From Nitrospira sp. (lineage in GTDB: Bacteria; Nitrospirota; Nitrospiria; Nitrospirales; Nitrospiraceae): 64,000 nt of DNA. The DNA lies in NCBI GenBank assembly GCA_020846195.1, contig JADLEJ010000034.1, forward strand, positions 1 through 64,000. Reading direction: 5' to 3'. The position numbers and the translations under genes were made by a program. Positions 33,295 to 42,662 of this stretch are shown here, one piece after another. Within the stretch, counting starts at the first letter, position 1. Every line of letters begins with the position of its first letter. The notes below the pieces were generated by a model. The model saw nothing but the letters and a program-made list of their open reading frames with translations, was not told where the DNA came from and ran no database searches.

Positions 33295-34065
33295 TCACTT
33301 CTTCGCTTCCTTCGAGCGTTCTTCGTGCGGCAGGAAGCTCTCCAGTTTTTCCTGAAGCAGCCGGGGATTTTCTCCCTGCGCCAGGCCGACCAGCCCCATG
33401 ATGATAATGTTGCGCGCGCCGGACTCTTCCTTCAGCTTCATCTTGATTTTATTCGCGAAGGGCAGAAAAAAGAGGTTGGCGAGGCCAACGCCGTAAACGG
33501 TGGCGACAAAGGCCACCGCGATACCGCCGCCCAGCTTGGACGGATCCGCCAGGTTTTCCATCACGTGAATGAGGCCCAAGACCGCGCCCAAGATGCCGAC
33601 AGTCGGCGCATAACCGCCGGCAGCCTCCCACACTTTCGCGGCTTTGACCCCGGCTTCTTCATGGTGTTCGACTTCGATTTCAAGGATTTCGTGCACGGCT
33701 TTCGGGTCGGTCCCGTCCACAATGAGCTGCACGCCTTTTTTGAAGAACGGGTCTTTAATGTCCTTCAGCTTGCCTTCCAGTGCCAGTAACCCCTGTTTGC
33801 GCGACACCGTGGCCAAATCCAGAATCAACTTGATCGTTGCTTTGGTGTCGATGGGGGTATTGCCGAAGACCATGCCCAGCGACCCGATGGATTTAATCAC
33901 CACCGACAGAGGGTTTTGCACGCAACACGCGCCGATGGTGCCTCCAGCCACGATAATGAAGGCCGTCAGTTGCATAATCGAACTGAGGTGGCCGCCTTCG
34001 AGCGCCTGTCCGCCGATAATCGATCCAATGGCGAGCACAATTCCGAGTAGTGTTGCGATATCCAC
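33295..34065 (-). CDS. motA: Flagellar stator protein MotA
   Basis: A 256-residue four-helix stator A subunit: MDIATLLGIVLAIGSIIGGQ, the cytoplasmic loop with LLALEGKLKDIKDPFFKKGVQLIVDG, and the two C-terminal helices AAGGYAPTVGILGAVLGLIHVM and GIAVAFVATVYGVGLANLFFLPFANKIK. It drives motor rotation with MotB. Its 5' side faces a divergent small plus-strand gene. Confidence 0.95.
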   Translation of the reverse strand: MDIATLLGIVLAIGSIIGGQALEGGHLSSIMQLTAFIIVAGGTIGACCVQNPLSVVIKSIGSLGMVFGNTPIDTKATIKLILDLATVSRKQGLLALEGKLKDIKDPFFKKGVQLIVDGTDPKAVHEILEIEVEHHEEAGVKAAKVWEAAGGYAPTVGILGAVLGLIHVMENLADPSKLGGGIAVAFVATVYGVGLANLFFLPFANKIKMKLKEESGARNIIIMGLVGLAQGENPRLLQEKLESFLPHEERSKEAKK

Positions 34066-34196
34066 TGTGCATTGTCCTTCTCAAACAGACATGTCCATGG
34101 CATGCATGGAACGTTTCACGACTCCTACTTTCGAGCTATTGCGCGGCGAAAGATGCGTCTGGTACCGTTGACCCACGACACTGGAGGGGCCACCGC

Positions 34197-34433
34197 ATGG
34201 ATTCGTCCGACAGTCTGATGCTCGATGCCAAGCAAGCCATCCTGGAAGAACAGCACCGCCGGTTTCAGGCGCTCCAGAAAGAGGGGAAATGGGTTGAGGC
34301 GATGCAACAGTTCCAGACGACAATGCATTGCGCTTCGGACCTGTTGAGCGATTCCCTGAAATTGCTCGAACGTGTGATTCAGACGCATCAACAGCCGCCT
34401 CCGAACAATCCTCCAAGCCAGCCCGAGGCCTAA
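34197..34433 (+). CDS. Small plus-strand protein between motA and cheW, unknown
   Basis: A 78-residue protein from ATG 34197 with GGAGGGG 7 bases upstream. It is mostly helical (LDAKQAILEEQHRRFQALQKEGKWVEAMQQFQ) with a Pro/Gln-rich tail. It is the only plus-strand gene inside a long minus-strand motility array, divergent from motA and convergent with cheW; the two stop codons overlap by three bases. I recognise no family. The good ribosome site and amphipathic helix favour a real gene. Confidence 0.6.
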   Translation: MDSSDSLMLDAKQAILEEQHRRFQALQKEGKWVEAMQQFQTTMHCASDLLSDSLKLLERVIQTHQQPPPNNPPSQPEA

Positions 34434-34957
34434 CGCGTGGCCGCCTCCATGGCGGCTTGCTCGCTGGGCAGCAGCAGCCGGTTGAGATCCAGCACGATCA
34501 ACAGCCGGTCATCGATCCGTCCAACCCCTTGGGTAAACTCCGCGCCGGCTGAATTGCCGACGGACGGGGGCGGTTCAATCATGACTTTGGGCAGCCGCAG
34601 CACTTCCACCACCTCATCGACGATCAGGCCGACCATCCGCTGGCGAACCAGCACAACCATGATGCGGGAATTGTCTGTCCGGTCCGTGGTCGACAGGCCG
34701 AACCGCCGCCGCAAATCGAGCACTGGAATGATCCGTCCGCGCAGGTTAATGACGCCTTCCACAAAGTAGGGCGCTTTGGGCACGCGGGTGACTTCGACCA
34801 TGCGGTTGATTTCCTGCACACTGAGCACATCCAGCGCGAATTCTTCATGCGCAATCCGGCACGTGACAAATTGCACGAGGTCATCCCCGCCTTTGCCCGT
34901 TCCGCTGGGACCGGCTCCTTGTAGTCCTTGGCCGGGAACTTTTTCTTGAACAATCAT
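34430..34957 (-). CDS. cheW: Chemotaxis coupling protein CheW (set B)
   Basis: A 175-residue CheW with LVQFVTCRIAHEEFALDVLSVQEI, RVPKAPYFVEGVINLRGRIIPVLDLRRRFG and LLIVLDLNRLL. A ~25-residue Gly-rich N-terminal extension precedes the fold. ATG 34957 has AAGGAG; an upstream frame to 35062 is unsupported. It follows an MCP gene by 25 bases. Confidence 0.94.
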   Translation of the reverse strand: MIVQEKVPGQGLQGAGPSGTGKGGDDLVQFVTCRIAHEEFALDVLSVQEINRMVEVTRVPKAPYFVEGVINLRGRIIPVLDLRRRFGLSTTDRTDNSRIMVVLVRQRMVGLIVDEVVEVLRLPKVMIEPPPSVGNSAGAEFTQGVGRIDDRLLIVLDLNRLLLPSEQAAMEAATR

Positions 34958-34982
34958 CCGGTACTCCTTTTCTGGCTTTCGG

Positions 34983-35822
34983 CTATAGCTTGAACGATCC
35001 GACGATGCCCTGGAGCTCGGTCGCCAGCTGAGTGAGATCATGGCTGGCTTTCGCCGACTCATTGGCGCCGGAGGCCGATTCCTTGGTGACTTTGGCGACG
35101 TTCTCGACGTCGTTCGCGATCTGCTGCGTGGCGACCGACTGTTCTTCCGACGCCACGGCGATTTGCCGAATCATGTCGGCGCTCTCCGACACCATCTCGA
35201 CAATGCGGGCCAAGGCTTCGCCTGTCCGGTTCACCAGGTCGACGCCGCTGGTGACTTTGACGGTGCCTGCTTGCATGGACTCCACCGCGCCGCGGGTGTC
35301 CTGCTGGATCTGGCGAATCATATCGCCGATTTCCTTCGTGGCTTTGGTCGTCCTCTCGGCCAGCTTTCTGACCTCGTCGGCGACGACGGCAAATCCTCGA
35401 CCTTGCTCGCCAGCCCGGGCCGCTTCAATCGCGGCATTCAAGGCGAGCAAGTTAGTCTGGTCGGCGATATCTTCGATGACTCGAACGATTTCGCCGATCT
35501 GATTGGACGACTTGCCAAGATCCGAAATGATCGTGGCCGAGCTCGTGACCGCATCGGACAACTGTTGCATGCCCGAGATGGTATCGGACACCACCGCCCC
35601 GCCGTCTTTGGCTGTCTTGACGGTTTCCTGCGTGAGCACCGACGCCTTGCTAGAGTTCTGCGCGACTTGGCCGACCGTTGCGTTCATCTCTTCCACCGCG
35701 GCGGCGGTTTGCGAGGCGCGGGACGTCAGACTATCCGTGCCTTTAGAGATTTCTTCAGCCGTGGCGGACAGCTCGACCGAGGCCGAGGCGACCTTGTCCG
35801 TCACATACGCCACCTTGCCCAG
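34983..35822. repeat. Copy 1 of duplicated MCP signalling-domain DNA
   Basis: About 840 bases here match 36793-37633 almost base for base, in the same orientation. The similarity starts at the stop codons and ends where the HAMP-proximal region begins. The periplasmic parts of the two genes are unrelated. Confidence 0.8.
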
Positions 35823-36626
35823 CGTCGTTTTGAAATTCTCCGTGCATTGGTTGAACGCCAGCGCCAGCCGGGAAAGCTCGTCCGTGCCGGTGATGGCAAT
35901 ATGGCCGGTCAAATCGCCTTTGGCGAAATCGCCAAAGGCACTCATCAGGGTGCCAATGGGACGGGTAATGCAACGTGCCACCGCCAATCCGATAGCGATA
36001 GAGACCAGTAAAATAAGTGCCGTCGTCCCTATCACTTGATTGATCAGCTCATGCATACGGTCAGAGGCATGCTGTTCCAATCCCTTCTGCCAGGGCATGC
36101 TCAACGCGATCACTTCATCGATGGCTCGCCGATGTTCGAGGTACAGAGGTTTCAAGCCGTTTATCAACACCGCTTGCGCTTTCGCCAGATTGCCGGCCTG
36201 TACCGCCGGGATGAATTCCCGGTTGCGCATGTCGAAAAACAACTTCGCCGGCTTGGCCGACGCAATGGTGAGCTGCTCTTTGATCGGGCTGTCGCGCAAC
36301 GCATCTAGCCAATACCGATGCCGCTGGTAGTACTCATCCTCGAGTTGCTTGCTTCGCGCGATAAAACCCGTCAGCGCGGCGGGCTCCATCGGCTGCAACA
36401 TTTCCAGCGTCACGAGGTACGATTCCACCAAATAGTCCGTCGGCGGCAAGACATCGGCGAGTAGATCCTTGGCGATGGCCAGTTCTGTATAGAGCGGCCC
36501 ATTGACTTTGATCTCTTCGATGCCGCCATACATGATGGTAAACACCATGAGCAGCCCTGCCACGAACGGACCCGTTAAGAGTGCAAGCTTCCATCGAATT
36601 GTGAGTCGGCCTATGATGTTGGCCAT
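34983..36626 (-). CDS. Methyl-accepting chemotaxis protein with helical periplasmic sensor
   Basis: A 547-residue transmembrane receptor: helix 1 at ~10-32, an all-helical periplasmic domain of ~160 residues, helix 2 at ~197-217, a HAMP domain and an MCP signalling domain with tip [23 protein letters not shown] (~23 residues near 400). There is no pentapeptide tether at the C-terminus (ends [10 protein letters not shown]). The ligand is unknown. ATG 36626 follows a GGTGAG site and a sigma-28-like promoter at 36686-36712. The last ~280 residues are nearly identical to the neighbouring heme-type MCP. Confidence 0.93.
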   Translation of the reverse strand: MANIIGRLTIRWKLALLTGPFVAGLLMVFTIMYGGIEEIKVNGPLYTELAIAKDLLADVLPPTDYLVESYLVTLEMLQPMEPAALTGFIARSKQLEDEYYQRHRYWLDALRDSPIKEQLTIASAKPAKLFFDMRNREFIPAVQAGNLAKAQAVLINGLKPLYLEHRRAIDEVIALSMPWQKGLEQHASDRMHELINQVIGTTALILLVSIAIGLAVARCITRPIGTLMSAFGDFAKGDLTGHIAITGTDELSRLALAFNQCTENFKTTLGKVAYVTDKVASASVELSATAEEISKGTDSLTSRASQTAAAVEEMNATVGQVAQNSSKASVLTQETVKTAKDGGAVVSDTISGMQQLSDAVTSSATIISDLGKSSNQIGEIVRVIEDIADQTNLLALNAAIEAARAGEQGRGFAVVADEVRKLAERTTKATKEIGDMIRQIQQDTRGAVESMQAGTVKVTSGVDLVNRTGEALARIVEMVSESADMIRQIAVASEEQSVATQQIANDVENVAKVTKESASGANESAKASHDLTQLATELQGIVGSFKL

Positions 36627-36685
36627 GATTCTCACCGTTCCCCTGTGGCCCGTTCAGTGCGCGCTACCTGCCTATCGTGTCCCTG

Positions 36686-36712
36686 ATGTCGGCATTTTGG
36701 TGTCACTCTTGA
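36686..36712 (-). promoter_or_regulatory. Sigma-28-like promoter of the MCP gene at 34983
   Basis: On the minus strand TCAAGAGT, 11 bases, then GCCGACAT. The spacing is that of FliA promoters, and the -35 shares TCAAG with the stronger promoter before fliC. It lies about 60 bases before the MCP start, downstream of the terminator at 36749-36789. Confidence 0.55.
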
Positions 36713-36748
36713 GTCATTCAGTCTGTGCGTGTTTAGGGTAAAACCGTT

Positions 36749-36789
36749 ACACCGGTGCCAGCGAGCCGATGGCTCGCTGGCACCGGTGT
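36749..36789 (-). terminator. Strong terminator hairpin after the heme-type MCP gene
   Basis: A perfect 19-bp inverted repeat (36749-36767 with 36771-36789) around a 3-base loop, directly after the MCP stop at 36793. On the minus strand it is followed by AACGGTTTTA. This is the strongest hairpin I see in the window and separates set B's cheR-to-MCP operon from the next MCP-cheW unit. Confidence 0.8.
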
Positions 36790-36792
36790 GCC

Positions 36793-37633
36793 TTACAGCT
36801 TGAACGATCCGACGATACCCTGGAGTTCGGTCGCCAGCTGACTGAGGTCATGGCTGGCTTTGGCCGACTCATTGGCGCCGGAGGCCGATTCCTTGGTGAC
36901 TTTGGCGACATTCTCGATGTCGTTCGCGATCTGCTGCGTGGCGACCGACTGCTCTTCCGACGCCACGGCGATTTGCCGAATCATGTCGGCGCTCTCCGAG
37001 ACCATCTCGACAATGCGAGCCAAGGCTTCGCCTGTCCGGTTCACCAGATCGACGCCGCTAGTGACCTTGACAGTGCCTTCTTGCATGGACTCCACCGCGC
37101 CGCGGGTGTCCTGCTGGATCTGACGGATCATATCGCCGATTTCCTTGGTGGCTTTGGTCGTCCGCTCCGCGAGCTTCCGGACCTCGTCGGCAACGACGGC
37201 GAATCCACGGCCTTGCTCACCGGCCCGCGCCGCTTCGATGGCGGCGTTCAAGGCCAGCAAGTTGGTTTGATCGGCGATATCTTCGATGACCCGGACAATC
37301 TCGCCGATCTGGTCGGACGACTTGCCGAGTTCCGAAATGATTGTGGCCGAGCTCGAGACCGCATCGGACAACTGCTGCATGCCCGAGATGGTATCGGACA
37401 CCACAGACCCACCGTCTTTGGCGGTCTTGACGGTTTCTTGAGCCAGCGTAGCGGCCTTGCCGGAATTCTGCGCCACCTGGCTGACCGTCGCATTCATCTC
37501 TTCCACCGCGGCAGCGGTTTGCGAGGCGCGGGACGTCAGACTATCCGTGCCTTTGGAGATTTCTTCGGCCGTGGCCGACAGCTCCACCGAGGCTGAAGCC
37601 ACCTTGTCAGTCACATGCGCAACCTTGCCGATC
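36793..37633. repeat. Copy 2 of duplicated MCP signalling-domain DNA
   Basis: Direct repeat partner of 34983-35822. Near-identity at third codon positions as well as protein level points to a recent duplication or ongoing gene conversion between the two receptors. Confidence 0.8.
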
Positions 37634-38478
37634 ATGGCCTGCAACTTCTCAATAAACTGGTTGAAATATCCGCCCAAGGTGGAGATCTCATCGCTGCCAT
37701 GTATCGGCACGCGCTTGGTCAAGTCGCCTTCCCCTTGCGCAATGTCTTTTGAAATGGAAGCCATTTCATGGATGGGCTTTAAGACTAGGCTGCGCAGCAG
37801 CATGTAGGTCAATCCAACGATCAACAGGACCATGCCCGCCATGATCCCAACGGTATTCATCAGCGCCTTGTCTGAATTGTCTTTTGCGATCGACATGCGG
37901 CTGTTGATGATCAGCGCGCCGAGCGTATCGCCGACTTGCTTGTCGGTGTGGCAGCTAATACAGGCCGCAGAGGTTGCTTTGTCGTTAACCGCGCGCCGGA
38001 ACGTCAAGGTGCCGTTCATGTCTTCGCGGCGGGAGTAGGTTTCAGCTCCTGAGGCAAGGGCTTTGAGGGCTTCCGTTTCAAACCCGTCTTTCGGAAGGTT
38101 GTTGGGATTAATCGGAGTCTGGGAAACATACCGGAAGCTCATGGTGCCGGTTTTCATCAGTTCTTCGCCGATTTCCCTGGCAGCGGTGGTGGGAAACGGA
38201 ATCGCATCAGGGTTGTTCAGATGGTCTTTTGCCGTGACAATTTCATTGCCGACTTTCGACTTCTTGATTTTCGCCACGTAATTAGTGGCGATATACGCGC
38301 GCGAGGTCTGCACCACGGCTTCGATCTGTTTCAGCCGTTGCCCCAGCAGCTCATCCAGATTTGCATCAGCTTGCCGACTCAGAATCACGTAACCAATAGC
38401 CATGGTCGTCATCGCCGCTATGCAGATGGCAATGATAAATTTAGGACCGATATTCATGTTCTTCAAAAGCGTGCTCAT
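36793..38478 (-). CDS. Methyl-accepting chemotaxis protein with c-type heme (DUF3365/Tll0287-like) sensor
   Basis: A 561-residue receptor. Helix 1 at ~12-33, then a periplasmic domain of ~170 residues resembling the DUF3365/Tll0287-like family, with a CXXCH heme c motif (C173, C176, H177 in CISCHTDK). Helix 2 is at ~208-232, followed by HAMP and the MCP signalling domain. Covalent heme in the periplasm suggests sensing of redox state, oxygen or NO. ATG 38478 has AGGAGG. The signalling half duplicates that of the MCP at 34983. Confidence 0.92.
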   Translation of the reverse strand: MSTLLKNMNIGPKFIIAICIAAMTTMAIGYVILSRQADANLDELLGQRLKQIEAVVQTSRAYIATNYVAKIKKSKVGNEIVTAKDHLNNPDAIPFPTTAAREIGEELMKTGTMSFRYVSQTPINPNNLPKDGFETEALKALASGAETYSRREDMNGTLTFRRAVNDKATSAACISCHTDKQVGDTLGALIINSRMSIAKDNSDKALMNTVGIMAGMVLLIVGLTYMLLRSLVLKPIHEMASISKDIAQGEGDLTKRVPIHGSDEISTLGGYFNQFIEKLQAMIGKVAHVTDKVASASVELSATAEEISKGTDSLTSRASQTAAAVEEMNATVSQVAQNSGKAATLAQETVKTAKDGGSVVSDTISGMQQLSDAVSSSATIISELGKSSDQIGEIVRVIEDIADQTNLLALNAAIEAARAGEQGRGFAVVADEVRKLAERTTKATKEIGDMIRQIQQDTRGAVESMQEGTVKVTSGVDLVNRTGEALARIVEMVSESADMIRQIAVASEEQSVATQQIANDIENVAKVTKESASGANESAKASHDLSQLATELQGIVGSFKL

Positions 38479-38543
38479 AAGTCCTCCTACCCTCCGTGTG
38501 TGAATAAATCGAATCGTGCCCGGCGCGTTCCAATACCTTGTCT

Positions 38544-39614
38544 CTACACCATGTTCAAAATTTCTCCGACGATGTGGGGCAAGGGCACCACTTTGTCGGC
38601 GCAGCCTGCTTCGACCACCGCTTTCGGCATGCCGTAGACGATGCAGGTCTTTTCGTCTTGTGCGATCGTGCGCCCTTTCGACGCCTTGATGGCCTTCATG
38701 CCTTCCAGCCCGTCATGCCCCATGCCGGTCAAAATGACGCCGATGCCCCGTTCGCCGTAGAGCTGCGCCACCGATTGGAGCATGACGTCGGCGGCTGGCG
38801 CATGGAGGTGTTTCTCGTAGTTCGGGCTGAGCGAGACGACATTTGTCGTGATCGATTTCTTTTTGACTCGGAATTGCATTCCGCCCGGCGCAATCAAGAC
38901 GCGCCCCGCGACGATTTCATCGCCGTCGGCCGCTTCCTTGACGACCAGCGGGCAAATTTGATTCATGCGGTCCGCGAAGGGCTTAGTGAAACTCTTCGGC
39001 ATATGCTGCACAATGACAATTCCGGCTGGAAAATCGGCCGGCAGCATGGGCAGCACTTCCATCAGTGCTTGGGGGCCGCCGGTTGAGCAGCCGATCGCCA
39101 CTATGCGATTGCCTCGCGTGACGCTCACGGAATGCGCGGATAACGCCCCCGCGGCCGGTTTCACGATTGGCGCCATCGGCGATGTGGATCGCCGAATCGC
39201 CAGTTTGCCGGTCACCTGGCTGGCTCCGAGAATCTTGGAAATCAGCTCGGTCTGGATTTCGACGATGTTGGTGGCCACGCCGTCCAATTGCTTTGGAATA
39301 TAGTCCACAGCGCCGTACTCCAGCGCTTTCAGCGTATCGATGGCGCCTTCCGTCGTGAGCGAGCTGACCATGATGATGGGAACCGGGAACTCCGCCATGA
39401 TCCGCTTGACCGCTTCGATGCCGTTCATGCCGGGCATTTCCACGTCCATGGTCACGACGTCGGGCTTGAGCGCCTTGACCTGCTGAATCGCTTCCTCGCC
39501 GTTCCGCGCCGATCCTGAGACCGCAATGCGTGTGTCGCTGGCCAGCATGGTCGAGAGGCTTTTGCGCATGAAGGTCGAGTCGTCGACGATCAAGACTTGA
39601 ATTGTCTTAGCCAT
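38544..39614 (-). CDS. cheB: Chemotaxis methylesterase CheB (set B)
   Basis: A 356-residue CheB: receiver with D57 ([11 protein letters not shown]), linker, and methylesterase domain with the catalytic Ser in [10 protein letters not shown], His in VQHMPKSFT and Asp in [11 protein letters not shown]. It is clearly distinct from the set A copy. It is followed by the heme-type MCP gene and preceded by cheV. Confidence 0.95.
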   Translation of the reverse strand: MAKTIQVLIVDDSTFMRKSLSTMLASDTRIAVSGSARNGEEAIQQVKALKPDVVTMDVEMPGMNGIEAVKRIMAEFPVPIIMVSSLTTEGAIDTLKALEYGAVDYIPKQLDGVATNIVEIQTELISKILGASQVTGKLAIRRSTSPMAPIVKPAAGALSAHSVSVTRGNRIVAIGCSTGGPQALMEVLPMLPADFPAGIVIVQHMPKSFTKPFADRMNQICPLVVKEAADGDEIVAGRVLIAPGGMQFRVKKKSITTNVVSLSPNYEKHLHAPAADVMLQSVAQLYGERGIGVILTGMGHDGLEGMKAIKASKGRTIAQDEKTCIVYGMPKAVVEAGCADKVVPLPHIVGEILNMV

Positions 39615-39653
39615 TACCGGATCGGTCTTTCTCCGCTGCCTGCGCGGCGGTTA

Positions 39654-40607
39654 CTACAGGATGTACTGCGTCAACTTGCTGGAGAATTCCTTCGGATCGA
39701 ATTTCGTGACGTAATCGGTGGCGCCCACTTGCGCACCCTTTTCTTGATTGCAGCTCCCCGTCAAGGAAGAATGCAGCACGACGGGCAGATGAGCCAGTCT
39801 TGGGTCGGAGCGGATATGTTTGGTCAAGGTAAAGCCGTCCATATCCGGCATTTCAATATCGCTCAGCACCAGCTGAATGCGGTTGATCTGGGGCATGCCC
39901 TGTTTGACGGCCTCTTCAGCCAATTCTGTCAGATAATCCCACGCCTCTTTGCCGGTTGTGGTTTGCACAAAGGCAATGCCCATTTTTTCGAGCGCTTTGC
40001 GGATCTGCGTTCTGGCGACCGACGAATCGTCCGCAAAGAGCACGCACTTGGATTTCATCTCGGGCTTGACCTCGAGCCCGGCGTACACTTCCTCGTCCGG
40101 ACGCGGACAAATGTCGCTGAGCAGCTTTTCCACATCGAGGATCAAGACCATGCGGCTGTCGTCCAACATCGTTACCGCCGTGACAGCCCCTTTATTGTTT
40201 TCGCGAACGAGCGCCGGCGGAGTCTTGATCTTGGACCAGGAGGTCCGAATGATGCGGTCGACAGCGGCAACATGGAACGCCTGCAAGCTCGCATTGTATT
40301 CAGTGATGATCAGAATGCCGTTTTCTTTGCATTCAGGCTTCGTGATATCGACATCTTGCTCGCCCAAGCCCAGGGTGCGCCGCAGCGCGATCACGGGCAC
40401 CATCGTGCCCCGGATGTTTGCCATGCCCAGCACGCGCGAGTCGGCTTCCGGCACTCTCGTCAGCTGCGGCAGTTTCATGACTTCGCGGACTTTGAAGACA
40501 TTGATCCCAAACACCTCTCCGGTGCCGAGATGGAACAGCAGTAATTCCATCTGATTGGCACCCGCCAGCCGGGTGCGTGCATCGATTTCATTAATCAGCG
40601 TAGACAT
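39654..40607 (-). CDS. cheV: Chemotaxis protein CheV
   Basis: A 317-residue fusion of a CheW-like coupling domain (1-165; MELLLFHLGTGEVFGINVFKVREVM, VLGMANIRGTMVPVIALR) and a receiver (about 185-310; LFADDSSVARTQIRKAL, D in LVLSDIEMPDMDG, KF instead of KP in YVTKFDPKEF). CheV couples receptors to CheA and is thought to buffer or adapt kinase output. It lies between cheA and cheB. Confidence 0.94.
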   Translation of the reverse strand: MSTLINEIDARTRLAGANQMELLLFHLGTGEVFGINVFKVREVMKLPQLTRVPEADSRVLGMANIRGTMVPVIALRRTLGLGEQDVDITKPECKENGILIITEYNASLQAFHVAAVDRIIRTSWSKIKTPPALVRENNKGAVTAVTMLDDSRMVLILDVEKLLSDICPRPDEEVYAGLEVKPEMKSKCVLFADDSSVARTQIRKALEKMGIAFVQTTTGKEAWDYLTELAEEAVKQGMPQINRIQLVLSDIEMPDMDGFTLTKHIRSDPRLAHLPVVLHSSLTGSCNQEKGAQVGATDYVTKFDPKEFSSKLTQYIL

Positions 40608-40642
40608 GGGCCAACTCCTTTACGGCTCAGATACCTGTGCGC

Positions 40643-42538
40643 TTATGCCACCATGGCCGCGGCATGCCAGGCCTGGGCATTTTCGACAAGCTCTGAAATA
40701 TCGAGAATCAACACGACTTTTCCCTCGCCGGTAATGGTGGCGCCGGAAATGCCTTTGATGCTGTCCAGATATTCCCAAATCGATTTAATGACGACCTCTT
40801 CCTGCGAGCGCAATTCATCGACAACGACGCCGATGCGCCGGTCGCCGAGCGCTGCGACAACCACGTAGAAACGGTCCCGCTCATGTTCCGTCGGAATCTC
40901 GAACTCTTTAGACAGGCGGAGCAGCGGCAGCACGCGATCGCGGAGGTGCAGCACTTCCCGCCCGTTGATGGTTTTAATCTCAGATTTGGAAATGCGCACG
41001 GCTTCGATCACCGAGCTGAGCGGAATGGCGAACGTCGCGCGCTCGACCTCCACCATCAAGGCCTGGATGATCGCAATGGTCAGCGGCAGCTTGATCGTGA
41101 TGAGGCTTCCTTTGCCCTCTTCCGATTCGATCTCGACCGTGCCGTTCATTTTCCGGATGTTGGTCCGCACGACATCCATGCCGACGCCGCGGCCTGACAC
41201 ATCTGTGACTTTTTCCGCTGTGCTGAACCCCGGCAGGAACACGAGATTCACCACTTCGCGGGGCTCCAGGCCAGCCAATTCCGCCTCGCTGATCAATCCC
41301 TTCTGCAGGGCCTTGGCCTTGATCTTGCTGAGCGCAATGCCCTTGCCGTCGTCTTGAATGCGAATGACGATGCTGTTGCCTTCTTGACTGGCGGCGATGC
41401 GCAGGAGGCCTTCGCTGGGTTTTCTGGCCGCGTGCCGCTCGGTCGGCATTTCGATGCCGTGATCGATGGCATTGCGGACCAAGTGAACCAGCGGATCGCC
41501 GATTTCATCGGCGACGGATTTATCGAGCTCGGTTTCTTCGCCATGCGTTTCCAGCCGGACCTGCTTGCCGAGCTTCGAAGACAAATCCCGCACCATGCGG
41601 GGCAGTTTCGCCATAACCTTCTTGATGGGCAGCATGCGGGTTTTCATGACGGCCAGCTGCAAGTCTGTGGTGACCAGATTGAGTTGTGTCAAGGTCTCGC
41701 TAAGGGCCCGCACCTGCGGATCGGTTTCGTGTGTCTGCTCCAACGAGCCGCCGATTTTAATGAGACGATTGCGGCCCAAGACCAATTCGCCGACGAGATT
41801 CATCACCGAATCGAGGCGTCTCGTTTCAACCCGAATCGTGGCGTCTTCCTCGGCCTTTGGCGCCTTTTCCTGTTTTTGCAACGCTTGATCGAGCGCCTTT
41901 TCTGAAATGGCTTTGGCGGCGACCAGCAATTCGCCCAAGGGCTGTTTGGGGTCGGGCTGCTTGGACTGCGCGGTGAGCGCATCGAAGACTTGCTCTTTTG
42001 TGGCCAGTCCTTCAGTCACCAGGATTTCGCCCAACTGCGGAGGCGGTGGAGCCGCGGCCTGGGCCGCTTCAGGCGCGGTTGCCGCGGGAGAAGCCGGTGC
42101 GGGAGAAGCCGCTGGAGGACTTGACGGCGCGGAAGCCCCCGCGCTGAACTTGCCGGCCAGAATGTCGTCCAGCTTTTGCGACATGCCTTCGACGGGAATC
42201 TTGACATCCGTACCCGAGGTTCGAATCTCGGTCATGATGGCTTTGACCGTGTCGACCGTTTCAAGGATGACGGTGATGATTTCAGGCACGACCGCCATTT
42301 CACCCTGGCGCAGCTTGTTCAGAATGCTTTCGGCCCGGTGGGTAATATCGACAAGGTGCGAAAACCCCAGAAATCCTGCCGAGCCTTTCATGCTGTGCAT
42401 GGCGCGGAAGATCTCGTTGAGCAGGTCTTTATTCTCCGGCTGAGTTTCCAATTCGACGAACTTTTGATCGAGGTTGTCGATCATTTCCGTCGTCTCAGTC
42501 AAAAAGTCGTTGAGTATTTCCTGAGTTTCATCGTCCAT
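40643..42538 (-). CDS. cheA: Chemotaxis histidine kinase CheA (set B)
   Basis: A 631-residue intact CheA. Hpt domain 1-105 with H48 in AMHSMKGSAGF; Ala/Pro-rich linker; two LGEILV/LGELLV repeats (~175-235) in place of a recognisable P2 domain; P3 (DSVMNLVGELVLGRNRL), P4 with HLVRNAIDHGIEMPTER, DDGKGIA, GFSTAEKVTDVSGRGVGMDVV and GKGSLITIKLPL; P5 CheW-like domain. It phosphorylates CheY and CheB. Unlike the set A kinase it is uninterrupted, so it is the likely flagellar kinase. Confidence 0.95.
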   Translation of the reverse strand: MDDETQEILNDFLTETTEMIDNLDQKFVELETQPENKDLLNEIFRAMHSMKGSAGFLGFSHLVDITHRAESILNKLRQGEMAVVPEIITVILETVDTVKAIMTEIRTSGTDVKIPVEGMSQKLDDILAGKFSAGASAPSSPPAASPAPASPAATAPEAAQAAAPPPPQLGEILVTEGLATKEQVFDALTAQSKQPDPKQPLGELLVAAKAISEKALDQALQKQEKAPKAEEDATIRVETRRLDSVMNLVGELVLGRNRLIKIGGSLEQTHETDPQVRALSETLTQLNLVTTDLQLAVMKTRMLPIKKVMAKLPRMVRDLSSKLGKQVRLETHGEETELDKSVADEIGDPLVHLVRNAIDHGIEMPTERHAARKPSEGLLRIAASQEGNSIVIRIQDDGKGIALSKIKAKALQKGLISEAELAGLEPREVVNLVFLPGFSTAEKVTDVSGRGVGMDVVRTNIRKMNGTVEIESEEGKGSLITIKLPLTIAIIQALMVEVERATFAIPLSSVIEAVRISKSEIKTINGREVLHLRDRVLPLLRLSKEFEIPTEHERDRFYVVVAALGDRRIGVVVDELRSQEEVVIKSIWEYLDSIKGISGATITGEGKVVLILDISELVENAQAWHAAAMVA

Positions 42539-42662
42539 GGAAACCTCCGCTGCGAACGGCTGCGATGCGCGACGCGTGCTTAGCGATCCTTGTTCCGCCT
42601 GGCGGCGCCTTTACGGAACCGGCTATCGACTCATGCCCCATCACTGTCCACCCCGCGCTCGA

